The notes beneath the pieces were generated by a model. It was not told where the DNA came from and ran no database searches. It saw nothing but the letters and a program-made list of their open reading frames with translations. Both the position numbers and the translations under genes were made by a program. DNA of 64,000 nt from Clostridium_AM sp963780135 (GTDB taxonomy: Bacteria; Bacillota; Clostridia; Clostridiales; Clostridiaceae), in assembly GCA_963780135.1 (NCBI GenBank), contig CAWAAR010000003.1:3658001-3722000 (forward strand), given 5' to 3'. Of the stretch, positions 1 to 8,376 are shown piece by piece. Position 1 is the first letter of the stretch, and each line of letters opens with the position of its first letter.

Positions 1-82
1 TGTCTTATAGAAATATTTATTGTGAAATGTTTCCTTTGAAAATATTCACTTTTTCTATTATATTGAAACACTAGTTTATTTG

Positions 83-111
83 TTGTATACTAGTGTTGTA
101 AATTGTATAAA
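83..111 (+). promoter_or_regulatory. possible sigma-A promoter of the PocR receptor gene
   Basis: TTGTAT at 83-88, a 17-base spacer and TATAAA at 106-111 fit a sigma-A promoter about 95 bases upstream of the first gene. The region is AT-rich and other pairings are possible, so this is weak. Confidence 0.3.
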
Positions 112-206
112 ATTGTATAAACCTATAATATTATCATTAAAATCTAATTATTTTACTTAGTTACATTAGGTTTAAAACATACTCAAATAGGAAGGGGCTG
201 ATTATT

Positions 207-1235
207 TTGAATTCTAATGTTAACCATAACTTGTGGTTAAACGAAGCTGAACTGAAAGATTTAATAGATTTAGATATTTTACAAAAATTTCAAAATGAAT
301 TTGCAAATAGCTTTGGTATAGCAAGCATAACTTTAGATAAAGATGGAAATGCTTTAACTAATGGTAGTAATCTTACAGACTTCTGCATGAAATATACCCA
401 TGGTTCTAAATTAGGTAAAAGCCGATGTTTAGAATGCGATTTAAAGGGACTTAATGAGTCTATAAAAACTGGTAAGGCTGTTACTTATTCTTGCCATGCT
501 GGCTTAATAGATTTTGCAGCACCAATAATAGTTAATGGAAAGCATTTAGGTGGAATATATGGTGGGCAAATAACAAGTGAAAAATTAGATGAACAAAAGG
601 TTAGGCAATTAGCAAAAGAATTAAATGTTGATGAAGAAGAATATGTACTAGCTTCTAAAAAAGTCCCTATTATTTCAGAAACTGAACTTAAAACTGCAGC
701 TGAGGTTTTACATGTAGTTGGTAATACCTTAGTTCAAGTGGGCGTTAAACAATATTTATTTAAAAGAATGTTTCAAACCCTAAAGGAAAATGTTGATCAA
801 GCTTCTTCTATAATAAATCAGTTAGCTACTTCTGCCGTGGAAGTTTCATCAAATCAGCAACAACTAAATGGTGAGGTAAAAAAAGTAGAAAGCTCTTCAA
901 TAAAAATAATTAACATATCAGAATTTATAAAACAAATTGCTAATGAAACCAATATGTTAGGGTTAAATGCTGCTATAGAAGCTGCAAGAGCAGGAAGCGC
1001 TGGTGCTGGTTTTAGTATAGTTGCTGGCCAAATTAGAAAACTATCTCAAAAATCAAAAGAAACCGTAAATGATATAGTATCTGTGAATTTAGATATACAG
1101 AAATCAGTAAATACTACAGTACAAATGTCCAATAATACTCTAACATTAACAGAACACCAAGCAGCTTCTCTTGAAGAAGTTAGTGCTAATTTAGAAGAAT
1201 TGCAAAAATTGTCTCAAGACTTAAGTGAGCTGTAA
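207..1235 (+). CDS. soluble PocR-domain methyl-accepting chemotaxis protein
   Basis: A cytoplasmic chemoreceptor of 342 residues with no membrane segment. Residues about 15-180 form a PocR sensory domain with the family's conserved cysteines (C60, C74, C77 and C96 in a YSCHAGLIDFAAP context). Residues about 200-342 are a short MCP signalling hairpin whose tip reads LGLNAAIEAARAG. PocR domains in other proteins bind small organic ligands, propanediol-type signals being the best known; the ligand here is unknown. The start is TTG at 207, chosen because a GGAAGGGG ribosome site lies just upstream. The signalling domain is much shorter than in membrane MCPs. A paralogue lies at 53471-54517. Identity of the two domains is secure; the signal is inferred. 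Confidence 0.88.
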   Translation: MNSNVNHNLWLNEAELKDLIDLDILQKFQNEFANSFGIASITLDKDGNALTNGSNLTDFCMKYTHGSKLGKSRCLECDLKGLNESIKTGKAVTYSCHAGLIDFAAPIIVNGKHLGGIYGGQITSEKLDEQKVRQLAKELNVDEEEYVLASKKVPIISETELKTAAEVLHVVGNTLVQVGVKQYLFKRMFQTLKENVDQASSIINQLATSAVEVSSNQQQLNGEVKKVESSSIKIINISEFIKQIANETNMLGLNAAIEAARAGSAGAGFSIVAGQIRKLSQKSKETVNDIVSVNLDIQKSVNTTVQMSNNTLTLTEHQAASLEEVSANLEELQKLSQDLSEL

Positions 1236-1293
1236 TTTTAAAAATGCAATAAATTAATATTATATTTTTAACAAAAGTATTATTTGGTTTTAT

Positions 1294-1353
1294 AAAAAAG
1301 AATACATGGATAACAATAATTTCTTTTATTATTTTACCTATGTATTCTTTTTT
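1294..1353. terminator. bidirectional intrinsic terminator
   Basis: An A-run, GAATACATGG, a loop of about 27 bases, then CCTATGTATTC and a T-run form a long hairpin with one bulge. It separates the convergent PocR receptor and yitT-like genes and has T-tracts on both strands. Confidence 0.75.
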
Positions 1354-1402
1354 CTTTATTTATCCTATGGCTACCTTTGCTGCCAAAAACGTATCCTTAG
1401 TG

Positions 1403-2280
1403 TTATTGTTCATCCACAAGGCTATCAAATCCAGTTCCCCTGCCCCAAACGGATATAACCGGTATAACGGTAATAAAAGCCTCTTGATCAGTTTCAGCAA
1501 TAAACCTTTTAATTAGCATAGATTCACGAGGAGAGCAGATTGTAAAAGTTTTTATTCTAGCTAAGTTCTTATATCCACCCTTAATTTCACAAATACTAAC
1601 TCCTCTTTTTATATTATTCATTATGTAGTTTGTAATTATTTGGTGCTTGTCACTTATTATTTCAACTTTAACTTTTTTAGACTCGAATCCAAATAAAACC
1701 ATATCAATAACTTTTACAATTATTATTTGAGAAATAATTGCATATAGTGCAATATTTTTATTAAATACAATTGCAGAAGCTGCAACAATAATACTATCAA
1801 TACCAAGCATAATTTCACTTAAACTAACAAAAAGAAAAACTTCTTATGAAGAATTTTAGCAATAGTATCCGTTCCTCCCTGTGAAAAACCCCTCTTAAGT
1901 ATAATTCCAGACCCTGTTCCACATATTATTCCATAATATATGGATGCCAGCATCATATCATTTTTTATAAAACAAAAGTTAAACTTTTGAAAAACAATTA
2001 AAATAACTGGAAATATTAATGATAAAGTGATTATTTTTAAGCCTTCTCTTTTTCCAAGAGTTATCCATGCTAAGATAAGTACAAATATAGATAATACATA
2101 ATAAATATAGGTATAATTAATATGTATTAGCTTGTCCAACATTATAGAAATACCTGTTAAACCTCCAGTTACTAACCCATTGGTTTTTAAAATTGACGTA
2201 ACAGCAAATGCAACCAATATACATCCAGTTAATACGAATAACCAATCTACTAATATTTTTTTATAGTTATATTTTTTCAT
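1403..2280 (-). pseudogene. YitT family membrane protein, frameshifted
   Basis: A YitT/DUF2179-type integral membrane protein broken into two frames. The 5' part (2280 down to 1819) carries several hydrophobic helices and the family motif around GFSQGGTDTIAKILHKK. The 3' part (from about 1830 to 1403) continues with another membrane helix and the C-terminal cytoplasmic DUF2179 domain, seen in SPRESMLIKRFIAETDQEAF. Reading across the break in the neighbouring frame gives FLFVSLSEIMLGIDSI, which joins the parts into about 289 residues, the normal YitT length. The break falls in a T-rich stretch (TTTTTCTTTTT on the minus strand), so either a real one-base indel or a base-calling error is possible. 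Family function is poorly defined. The start ATG has an AGGTGG site upstream. Confidence 0.8.
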
Positions 2281-2438
2281 TTAACCACCTCTTAAATTTT
2301 TCTTCATTTTACTTATATTAAAAAATTTGCACTTTAAAAGAATACAACAATATCATTTATAATACAAGAGGTATTATGCTATTTGTGTTATATTACACAT
2401 TTTTATTTAATTTTTTATTTAATAACAGCGTTTACAGC

Positions 2439-2457
2439 TATATATATATATATATTA
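2439..2457. repeat. (TA)n simple repeat
   Basis: An alternating TA run of about 19 bases lies in the gap between the yitT-like gene and the DNRLRE gene. Nothing else is clear in that gap except a weak hairpin at 2476-2512. Confidence 0.7.
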
Positions 2458-2475
2458 AGTGAAATGAGACAAATC

Positions 2476-2512
2476 AAATTAACCAACACAGGAGAATTTA
2501 GTTGGCTAATTT
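2476..2512 (-). terminator. possible terminator of the DNRLRE gene
   Basis: AAATTAACCAAC and GTTGGCTAATTT pair with one mismatch around a 13-base loop, just downstream of the stop codon at 2525. The T-tract on the minus strand is poor, so termination is uncertain. Confidence 0.4.
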
Positions 2513-2524
2513 AAATATTTATTA

Positions 2525-3439
2525 CTATTCCCTATACGCTCCATAAAGACTAACAATTTCTGTATCACCAGGCTCTACTTTTGGAATTATAGCAATATTA
2601 TAAGTCTTATCTATAGAAATTGAATCACTATTTAAGGAATTATCATATTCATCAGCTACATAATAGTTATCTTTATGACCACTACCTGCTCTAGTTACTT
2701 CAATATTTACAACTATGTCATATATAGATTGACCTGCTACTGTACCAGTAACCCTAACCTGTCTTGTAGTAGAATCACTACTAGGTGGTGGTGGATTAGG
2801 CGGAGGATTTGGTGGAATATACAATTGACTACACCATAGATTATATTTTTTACTGCAGCACTTATTATAATTTTCATTACAATCTTTGTTATGGGAATCA
2901 TACTTATAATTTACTTTTAATTCATCATGAACATTGCTTTCACAGTTTATTCTTATAAAAGGAATAAGATATTTATCATCACAATTTGAGGAACCAAATT
3001 TTATGAGAGCATCTTTACTTTCCCCATACATTACTATACCTTTATTAACTAATCTATTTTTTATCCACAATAAAATGATAGAAGTAATGTTTATTGTCAC
3101 CGCTACCTTTGAAGTTATAGGGTAAAAATTTATTTTATTATAATAATCCGCAGCTGGCTTATTTTCATATGTGCTATATGTGCTGAAGTACTCACGAAGT
3201 GGTTTTACAGAAAATTTTTTACTATTGTCATTAAAAAAATTATCCGTTTTAAACAGCACAAGTTCTGCCTTTAATATTGAAACATCATTTGGTACTGACG
3301 AAATATCAAAAAACAGGTAACTATAATATTTATACTTACCATCAGAACCTACCTCTATTGTATCTTCCTTAAAGCTTTTGCTGGGAAATTTATTTGTTAT
3401 CGTAATACTTTTAGCTGCTGGAATTATTATGTTGCTCAC
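2525..3439 (-). CDS. DNRLRE-domain surface-type protein with proline linker
   Basis: A 304-residue protein. Residues about 1-175 resemble a DNRLRE domain (beta-sandwich module of surface proteins), visible in DTIEVGSDGKYKYYSYLFFD, the LKAELVLFK strand and VTINITSIILLWI. A polar, cysteine-containing stretch and a proline-rich linker (PPNPPPNPPPP) follow. Residues about 225-304 are a small beta module that resembles the neighbouring protein at 3610-3912. There is no signal peptide or membrane anchor, which is unusual for a secreted protein but normal for proteins assembled on the forming spore from the mother cell. It sits next to glycosyltransferase genes on both strands. Role as a spore or cell surface protein is inferred. 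Confidence 0.7.
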   Translation of the reverse strand: MSNIIIPAAKSITITNKFPSKSFKEDTIEVGSDGKYKYYSYLFFDISSVPNDVSILKAELVLFKTDNFFNDNSKKFSVKPLREYFSTYSTYENKPAADYYNKINFYPITSKVAVTINITSIILLWIKNRLVNKGIVMYGESKDALIKFGSSNCDDKYLIPFIRINCESNVHDELKVNYKYDSHNKDCNENYNKCCSKKYNLWCSQLYIPPNPPPNPPPPSSDSTTRQVRVTGTVAGQSIYDIVVNIEVTRAGSGHKDNYYVADEYDNSLNSDSISIDKTYNIAIIPKVEPGDTEIVSLYGAYRE

Positions 3440-3499
3440 TTTCTCACCCCGCTTATTTAATATTATTATTATATTGTAACTGTATTAAAAATATGAAAA

Positions 3500-3551
3500 A
3501 TGGATTTCAATGGAATTTAACCTGATGTACATCCTTTCATTGAAATCCATA
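3500..3551 (-). terminator. intrinsic terminator
   Basis: A perfect 13-bp stem (ATGGATTTCAATG with CATTGAAATCCAT) with a 26-base loop follows the small surface-protein gene. On the minus strand it runs into a T-rich tail, so it should end that transcript before the DNRLRE gene. Confidence 0.75.
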
Positions 3552-3609
3552 TTTATTAACTTTGATATTTTCCCATTAAATTTTTTTAATATTAAATCTA
3601 TACTTTAAA

Positions 3610-3912
3610 TTATGATAAATCTACTTGTCCCTCGATAGATCCAAAAGAAGTAAAAGTGATAGCATCAGCACTAGGTGCGCCAGCAATTCTTGGTACAACA
3701 GCTATAATTAAGCTTTCCGTAACAGCACTTGCTGAAGTAGTTGTATTAGTATACTCCTTAGTCAAATAAAAATATTGAGTAGTTGAATTATATCTGCAAA
3801 CTGATAGTTGCATAACTTCTACAAAAGCTGTGCTAGCTGGTACATTTCCTGATACGGTTACATATCTTCCAGAAGCTGTATTGGGTGTATCAAAATCGGC
3901 AGTGTATGCCAT
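3610..3912 (-). CDS. small beta-rich protein related to the DNRLRE protein's C-terminus
   Basis: A 100-residue protein without signal peptide, rich in Thr, Ser, Ala and Val, and predicted to be all-beta. ATG at 3912 is preferred over the upstream ATG because GGAG lies 9 bases before it. It aligns along its length with the last 80 residues of the neighbouring DNRLRE protein: VTVSGNV with VRVTGTV, YFYLTKEYTN with YYVADEYDNS, LIIAVVPRI with YNIAIIPKV, and SFGSIEG with SLYGAYR. Its promoter region matches a sporulation sigma-K site. The Thr/Ser richness would suit O-glycosylation by the adjacent transferases. No database family is recognised, so function is inferred from context. Confidence 0.65.
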   Translation of the reverse strand: MAYTADFDTPNTASGRYVTVSGNVPASTAFVEVMQLSVCRYNSTTQYFYLTKEYTNTTTSASAVTESLIIAVVPRIAGAPSADAITFTSFGSIEGQVDLS

Positions 3913-3959
3913 ATATATCATCTCCATAATTGTAATTTAGAATTATTATAATTCTACTA

Positions 3960-3987
3960 TACTATATGAGGTTTATTACAAATGGTG
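3960..3987 (-). promoter_or_regulatory. sigma-K-like promoter of the small surface-protein gene
   Basis: On the minus strand CACC (3987-3984), a 15-base spacer and CATATAGTA (3968-3960) match the Bacillus sigma-K pattern mACm-N15/16-CATAnnnTA. The same arrangement precedes the glycosyltransferase gene at 5826. Confidence 0.5.
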
Positions 3988-4020
3988 ATTGAACTATTAA
4001 ATTATATTTTCAGTATTTCT

Positions 4021-5826
4021 CTATACTGCTTTACACATTAAGATTTTCTTCATCATTTCAAGTGCATCTGCATCTATTTTTTCATATATTTTAATAGATC
4101 TTATAAATTCTTTATAAGCAAATTTAAAATATCCATATTTATAATATAATTTACCTAAAAGCATAAATATGCTGTCACTATCAATAAGATTTAAAAGTTG
4201 TACTGCTTTTTTAAACTCATCAAAACTATTTGATCTTAAAAGTACTTCTAACAAATTAAATATTGGTGTTACAAATTTTTCTGAGATTTCCTTATCATCT
4301 GCGAGTTTAATATATTTGTTTTCTTTAATTATATCCTTGAAGGTTTTATAAACCATAGTTTCTTCAGGCTCGTTAAATTTTTCAGTGATTTCTAATAGTT
4401 TATCTGCTTGTTCATAGTTTTCATTAAATATTTCACATAATATACTACAATAAATAGAATTATTGTATCCCTCTCCTCTATTAACTTTATATAAACTTTC
4501 TAATGCTTCTTTAAAATTTCTCTGGTAGAATAAATATAATCCTTTATATAACCATACTTTTAATAAATTTTTCTTAAAACTTTCTGCTTCTTCGGCATAT
4601 TTATAAGCAATATCAAATCTATTTTGAATATAAAATACTTTTGATAATAAAAGACTTTTTTTCTCGTCATTGTGTCCATTAAAATAACCTTCAAATTTTT
4701 TCTGCATTTCATCTACAGGAGTATTTTTAATAACCATAACTTCAGATATTTTAAAAATAGCATCAGTAAATTCAGAATTTAATCTTAGAGCCTTATCATA
4801 ACAAATATATGCTTCATCATAATCTCCAATATCAAAATAAATAATCCCCAAAAGGTAATACGCCCTATAGGTTCCAACACCTTTGATTTCTCTTAGGAAA
4901 ACTGGTGCTTCTCCTATTGATATACATTTTTTAGCAGACTCAATTGCACAAGAATACTTTTTTTGACCATAAAATATACTTGCTCGATAAAATTCAAAAT
5001 CAGTACATCTAGGATAATACTTTAGTCCTTGCTCTATTAATGCTAAACATTTGTCAAGTTTATGCAGCACTTCATAGCAAGAAATCATCTTTAATATTAA
5101 TTTAGAACCAAATCCCAATGCAGGATCAAAATTTTCATAACTTTTATTTAGGTAATTTATAGCTTCTAAGTATTCTCCCTTAGCACAATATTCTACACCC
5201 ATATTATAAAGCATAAAGCAATTATTAGGATTTTCTTTTAGCATTTGTTCAATTATTTCCATATTTCTTTTTCTCTTATTTTTTAGATCAACAGTTTTTT
5301 TTAAATAACCATAGTGATAAAATTTTATATCTACAATGCCCAAAAAACCTTCTTTATTTGCATCTTCTATGCCAGGTACAATTTGTTCATGTATACCACC
5401 TGTAAATTTATATCCTTTGCCATTTTTAATAAATCTTATATTTAAATTAGAATATATATTAGAATCAGGAGTATCTCCTGAATAACTTAAAGTTTCTCCA
5501 AAATAAGCGTTCAATTTACTATTTGAATCAGTAATTAAATTAATTACTTTATCTTTGTCTTCACTTTTAAGTTCATCATCTGCATCCATAATTAAAATCC
5601 AATCTTTTGAGGCTTTCTCTAAAGAAAAATTTCTCGCCCTTGCAAAACTATTGTCCCATTTATAAAAAAATGTTCTAGCACCATAGCTTTCAGCAATTTT
5701 CAAAGTAGCATCTGTAGAACCAGTATCAACTATTATCATCTCATCCACAATATCCTTAACACTTTCCAAACATCGTGCTAGTGTATCTTCTTCATTTTTA
5801 ACAATCATACATAAACTTAATGACAC
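4021..5826 (-). CDS. GT2 glycosyltransferase with C-terminal TPR repeats
   Basis: A 601-residue cytoplasmic protein. Residues 1 to about 190 are a GT-A (family 2) glycosyltransferase: the N-terminal nucleotide-binding strand is LSLCMIVKNEEDTLARCL, followed by IIVDTGSTDAT (about 32-41), and the metal-binding DxD motif is DADDE at 81-85. The rest, from about residue 195, is a series of tetratricopeptide-like helix pairs (for example NNCFMLYNMGVEYCAKGEY and RAYYLLGIIYFDIGDYDEAY). This fusion is typical of glycosyltransferases that modify surface or spore proteins in clostridia and bacilli. The start is GTG at 5826 with an AAGGAGG site. It is divergent from the GT4 gene at 6002. Sugar donor and acceptor cannot be read from sequence. 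Confidence 0.85.
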   Translation of the reverse strand: MSLSLCMIVKNEEDTLARCLESVKDIVDEMIIVDTGSTDATLKIAESYGARTFFYKWDNSFARARNFSLEKASKDWILIMDADDELKSEDKDKVINLITDSNSKLNAYFGETLSYSGDTPDSNIYSNLNIRFIKNGKGYKFTGGIHEQIVPGIEDANKEGFLGIVDIKFYHYGYLKKTVDLKNKRKRNMEIIEQMLKENPNNCFMLYNMGVEYCAKGEYLEAINYLNKSYENFDPALGFGSKLILKMISCYEVLHKLDKCLALIEQGLKYYPRCTDFEFYRASIFYGQKKYSCAIESAKKCISIGEAPVFLREIKGVGTYRAYYLLGIIYFDIGDYDEAYICYDKALRLNSEFTDAIFKISEVMVIKNTPVDEMQKKFEGYFNGHNDEKKSLLLSKVFYIQNRFDIAYKYAEEAESFKKNLLKVWLYKGLYLFYQRNFKEALESLYKVNRGEGYNNSIYCSILCEIFNENYEQADKLLEITEKFNEPEETMVYKTFKDIIKENKYIKLADDKEISEKFVTPIFNLLEVLLRSNSFDEFKKAVQLLNLIDSDSIFMLLGKLYYKYGYFKFAYKEFIRSIKIYEKIDADALEMMKKILMCKAV

Positions 5827-5875
5827 CTTGTTTACCTCCTTGCAAATGATCTGTTTTGCTCTATTCCCCTGATAT

Positions 5876-5903
5876 CACTATATGATTGTGTTTTTGCAGT
5901 GTG
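5876..5903 (-). promoter_or_regulatory. sigma-K-like promoter of the TPR glycosyltransferase
   Basis: On the minus strand CACA (5903-5900), a 15-base spacer and CATATAGTG (5884-5876) repeat the layout found before the gene at 3912. The last -10 base differs from the sigma-K consensus. Confidence 0.45.
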
Positions 5904-5954
5904 ATTAACGTTTCTTACTTTTTAACTTTATAAGTGTCAAAAATATAAAAGAAT

Positions 5955-5963
5955 CATATTATA
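5955..5963 (+). promoter_or_regulatory. possible sporulation-type -10 element for the GT4 gene
   Basis: CATATTATA, 38 bases before the start at 6002, fits the sigma-E/sigma-K -10 pattern CATAnnnTA. A clear -35 partner is not visible, so this is weak support. Confidence 0.3.
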
Positions 5964-6001
5964 CCGTATGTATAATCAAAAAATTTAGGAAGTGTTTAAT
6001 C

Positions 6002-7096
6002 ATGAGTAAACTTAAATTTGTAAGCATAACCCCTGAAGCAGAAAACAAACATCTATTTAAAGACATCTGTTTAATACCTTATTTTATGGGCAAATATTTT
6101 CAATATGATAGTAAACTTGTATGTTATAAAAATGGAGATTACCCTACCTTAAATAAAGAATTAAAAGACTACAACATTGAATTTATAGACAAGACTTATA
6201 ATGATTTATTAAAAGATGCTGCTTTATATATAGAGAATAACTATATGAATATTGATGTATTATATATTAATGAAATATCAGATAGATCTCTAAACTGCAT
6301 AAATACTTACCTAAAATTCAAAAAAAATGGACTTATTTATTTGAAACTAGATGCTAATATAGGTTATATGAACCGTTTGCATTTAGACTATTCACAAATA
6401 GAAACTCTAAAAAAGTGTAAAGTTATTAGTGTAGAAACCAAAAGATTACACAATTATTTGAATAAAAAATGGCCTCTTAAAATTGAATATATCACTAATG
6501 GATACTTTAATTTCTATTATAAGGAAAGAGTTGCCTATGAAGAAAAAGAAAATATAATCCTTACAGTTGGCAGAATAGGTACTTTTCAAAAATACAATGA
6601 AATTCTATTAGAAGCCTTTAAATTAATTTCAGATAAAATACCTAATTGGAAAATTAAATTTGTTGGAATTATTGAAAAAGAATTCTATACCTATATAAAT
6701 GATTTCATGTCAAACAACTTAAATTTAAAAGATAGGATTATATTTACAGGCGAAATTAATGATAGGAAAAAACTTGAGGAAGAATATAAGAAAGCTAAAA
6801 TATTTTGTCTAACCTCTAGATTTGAAGGTTTTCCTAATGTATTTGCAGAATCAGCAATAAAGGGATGTTATATTATATCCTCAAATATAGATCCTGCCTG
6901 GGATATAACCTATAACCAAAAGTATGGAAGTATTTTTGATACAAATGACGTCCATCAGCTTGCAGATATTTTAGAAAAAACTTGTAATGATGAAGAAACT
7001 TTAAAAAAGACTTGTGAAAATATACAAGATTATGCTTCTAAAAACTTTAATTGGATTAATATATGCAAGAAACTTGATATTTTAATAAATATGTAA
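6002..7096 (+). CDS. GT4-family glycosyltransferase
   Basis: A 364-residue GT-B glycosyltransferase. The C-terminal Rossmann half starts near residue 185 with ILTVGRIGTFQKYNE and carries the nucleotide-sugar EX7E motif as EGFPNVFAE (E275, E283). The N-terminal acceptor half is divergent and starts without a glycine loop typical of the family. The ATG follows GGAAG at good spacing. It opens a three-gene rightward run (GT4, methyltransferase, methyltransferase-GT) with a 15-base gap to the next start. The run faces away from the TPR glycosyltransferase. It probably adds a sugar to a surface or spore glycan; the specific sugar is unknown. Confidence 0.82.
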   Translation: MSKLKFVSITPEAENKHLFKDICLIPYFMGKYFQYDSKLVCYKNGDYPTLNKELKDYNIEFIDKTYNDLLKDAALYIENNYMNIDVLYINEISDRSLNCINTYLKFKKNGLIYLKLDANIGYMNRLHLDYSQIETLKKCKVISVETKRLHNYLNKKWPLKIEYITNGYFNFYYKERVAYEEKENIILTVGRIGTFQKYNEILLEAFKLISDKIPNWKIKFVGIIEKEFYTYINDFMSNNLNLKDRIIFTGEINDRKKLEEEYKKAKIFCLTSRFEGFPNVFAESAIKGCYIISSNIDPAWDITYNQKYGSIFDTNDVHQLADILEKTCNDEETLKKTCENIQDYASKNFNWINICKKLDILINM

Positions 7097-7111
7097 TTGT
7101 AGGTGATTGTT

Positions 7112-8293
7112 TTGATAAATGTAAACTTAAGCGCAGGACGCTTCTATCTATTAAATACTGATACTAAAATTGAAGAAACATTAATTGATTTTAATGATTT
7201 TTATAGTAACACTACAAACTTTACCATGCCTGAACTTTTAAATAATTATATAAATATTATAAAACCTTATTCAGATATAGATAGATACACCTTTACTGAA
7301 AATAAATTAATTGATGCACTATATTTAACATCACTAGTATTTAAAAAACTTATGCAAGGAAATTATGTGAATATAAATGCATTAGAACTAGGAAGTAATT
7401 TAGGATTTTTTACTTTTTTCTATGCCAACACCTTAAAAGTTTTTTCTGATAGTAATCATATTTTTTCTATAAACACTTGGAATGATTTGCATACGAATAC
7501 TTCTAATTGTTTATTAACTCATGAGAATACTTTTGACCATTTTAGAAATATACTAAAGTGGGCTAAAATCGAAAGTATGGTAACCTCTGTGATTTCAGAT
7601 TCCGCTGTAAACTTTTCTCATTTTCCTGACAACTATTTTGATATTATCTTTATTAATAACGCTAGAGATTATAAACACACTTATATGGACATAGTAAATT
7701 CCATAAAAAAGCTTAAGGTAGGTGGTCTTTTACTTGGAAGTAATTGTGAATGCTACTTTAATGATCTTCCAAATGAACTTTTAGATGCTGATTATAAAAA
7801 TTCAGAAAGTATAAATGGATATCATATAGGATTAATAAAAGCACTTAATGATATCCTAGGTAAGGGTTATGAAAAGAACTTATATGGATCTATATGGTAT
7901 AAGTTTATTGATAAAAAAGATAAAGAACTAGCTAAAGACCTTTCTGATGATAAAAAGCTATTACTTAATAAAAAACACATAATTGAGACATCAAAAACTT
8001 TAACAAAATCAATTCATTTCATTTCTTTAAATTACCTTGAATTATCTCATAATAAACTTGAATCTTCAATATTAGATTTTGCTAAATATTTAAACAACAT
8101 TGAAGATTGTTTAATTGAACTGTATGATATATTAGCTAATAAAAACTTAAAATTTTTAACAAACAACTTAAAAAGTACTGCTATAAATATCAAAATAAAC
8201 ATGAATGAAAAAAATCAAATATCCACGTTAATTAATAACTTAATTAATGAATTTCATAATTGGAAAACAGCTATAGATGAAGAGTTCTCTTGA
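7112..8293 (+). CDS. class I SAM-dependent methyltransferase-like protein
   Basis: A protein of about 393 residues. The centre resembles a Methyltransf_24-type Rossmann fold: motif I is ALELGSNLGFFTFFY, and a later FPDNYFDIIFINNARDY segment followed by KKLKVGGLLLGSN matches the post-motif strands. The C-terminal 130 residues are helical and charged, possibly a coiled coil, and are unassigned. TTG at 7112 is preferred to the GTG at 7103, because AGGTG at 7101-7105 then serves as the ribosome site. The gene lies between two glycosyltransferases, so methylation of a glycan or of its sugar precursor is the likely job. The motif I glycines are only partly conserved, so activity is not certain. Confidence 0.65.
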   Translation: MINVNLSAGRFYLLNTDTKIEETLIDFNDFYSNTTNFTMPELLNNYINIIKPYSDIDRYTFTENKLIDALYLTSLVFKKLMQGNYVNINALELGSNLGFFTFFYANTLKVFSDSNHIFSINTWNDLHTNTSNCLLTHENTFDHFRNILKWAKIESMVTSVISDSAVNFSHFPDNYFDIIFINNARDYKHTYMDIVNSIKKLKVGGLLLGSNCECYFNDLPNELLDADYKNSESINGYHIGLIKALNDILGKGYEKNLYGSIWYKFIDKKDKELAKDLSDDKKLLLNKKHIIETSKTLTKSIHFISLNYLELSHNKLESSILDFAKYLNNIEDCLIELYDILANKNLKFLTNNLKSTAINIKINMNEKNQISTLINNLINEFHNWKTAIDEEFS

Positions 8294-8376
8294 TTATATA
8301 TAGTAACAAAATTGCTTAGAAAATATATTATAAATATTAGTACAAGTTTTTTAATTAGAAAAGGAGAAGTTGTGAA

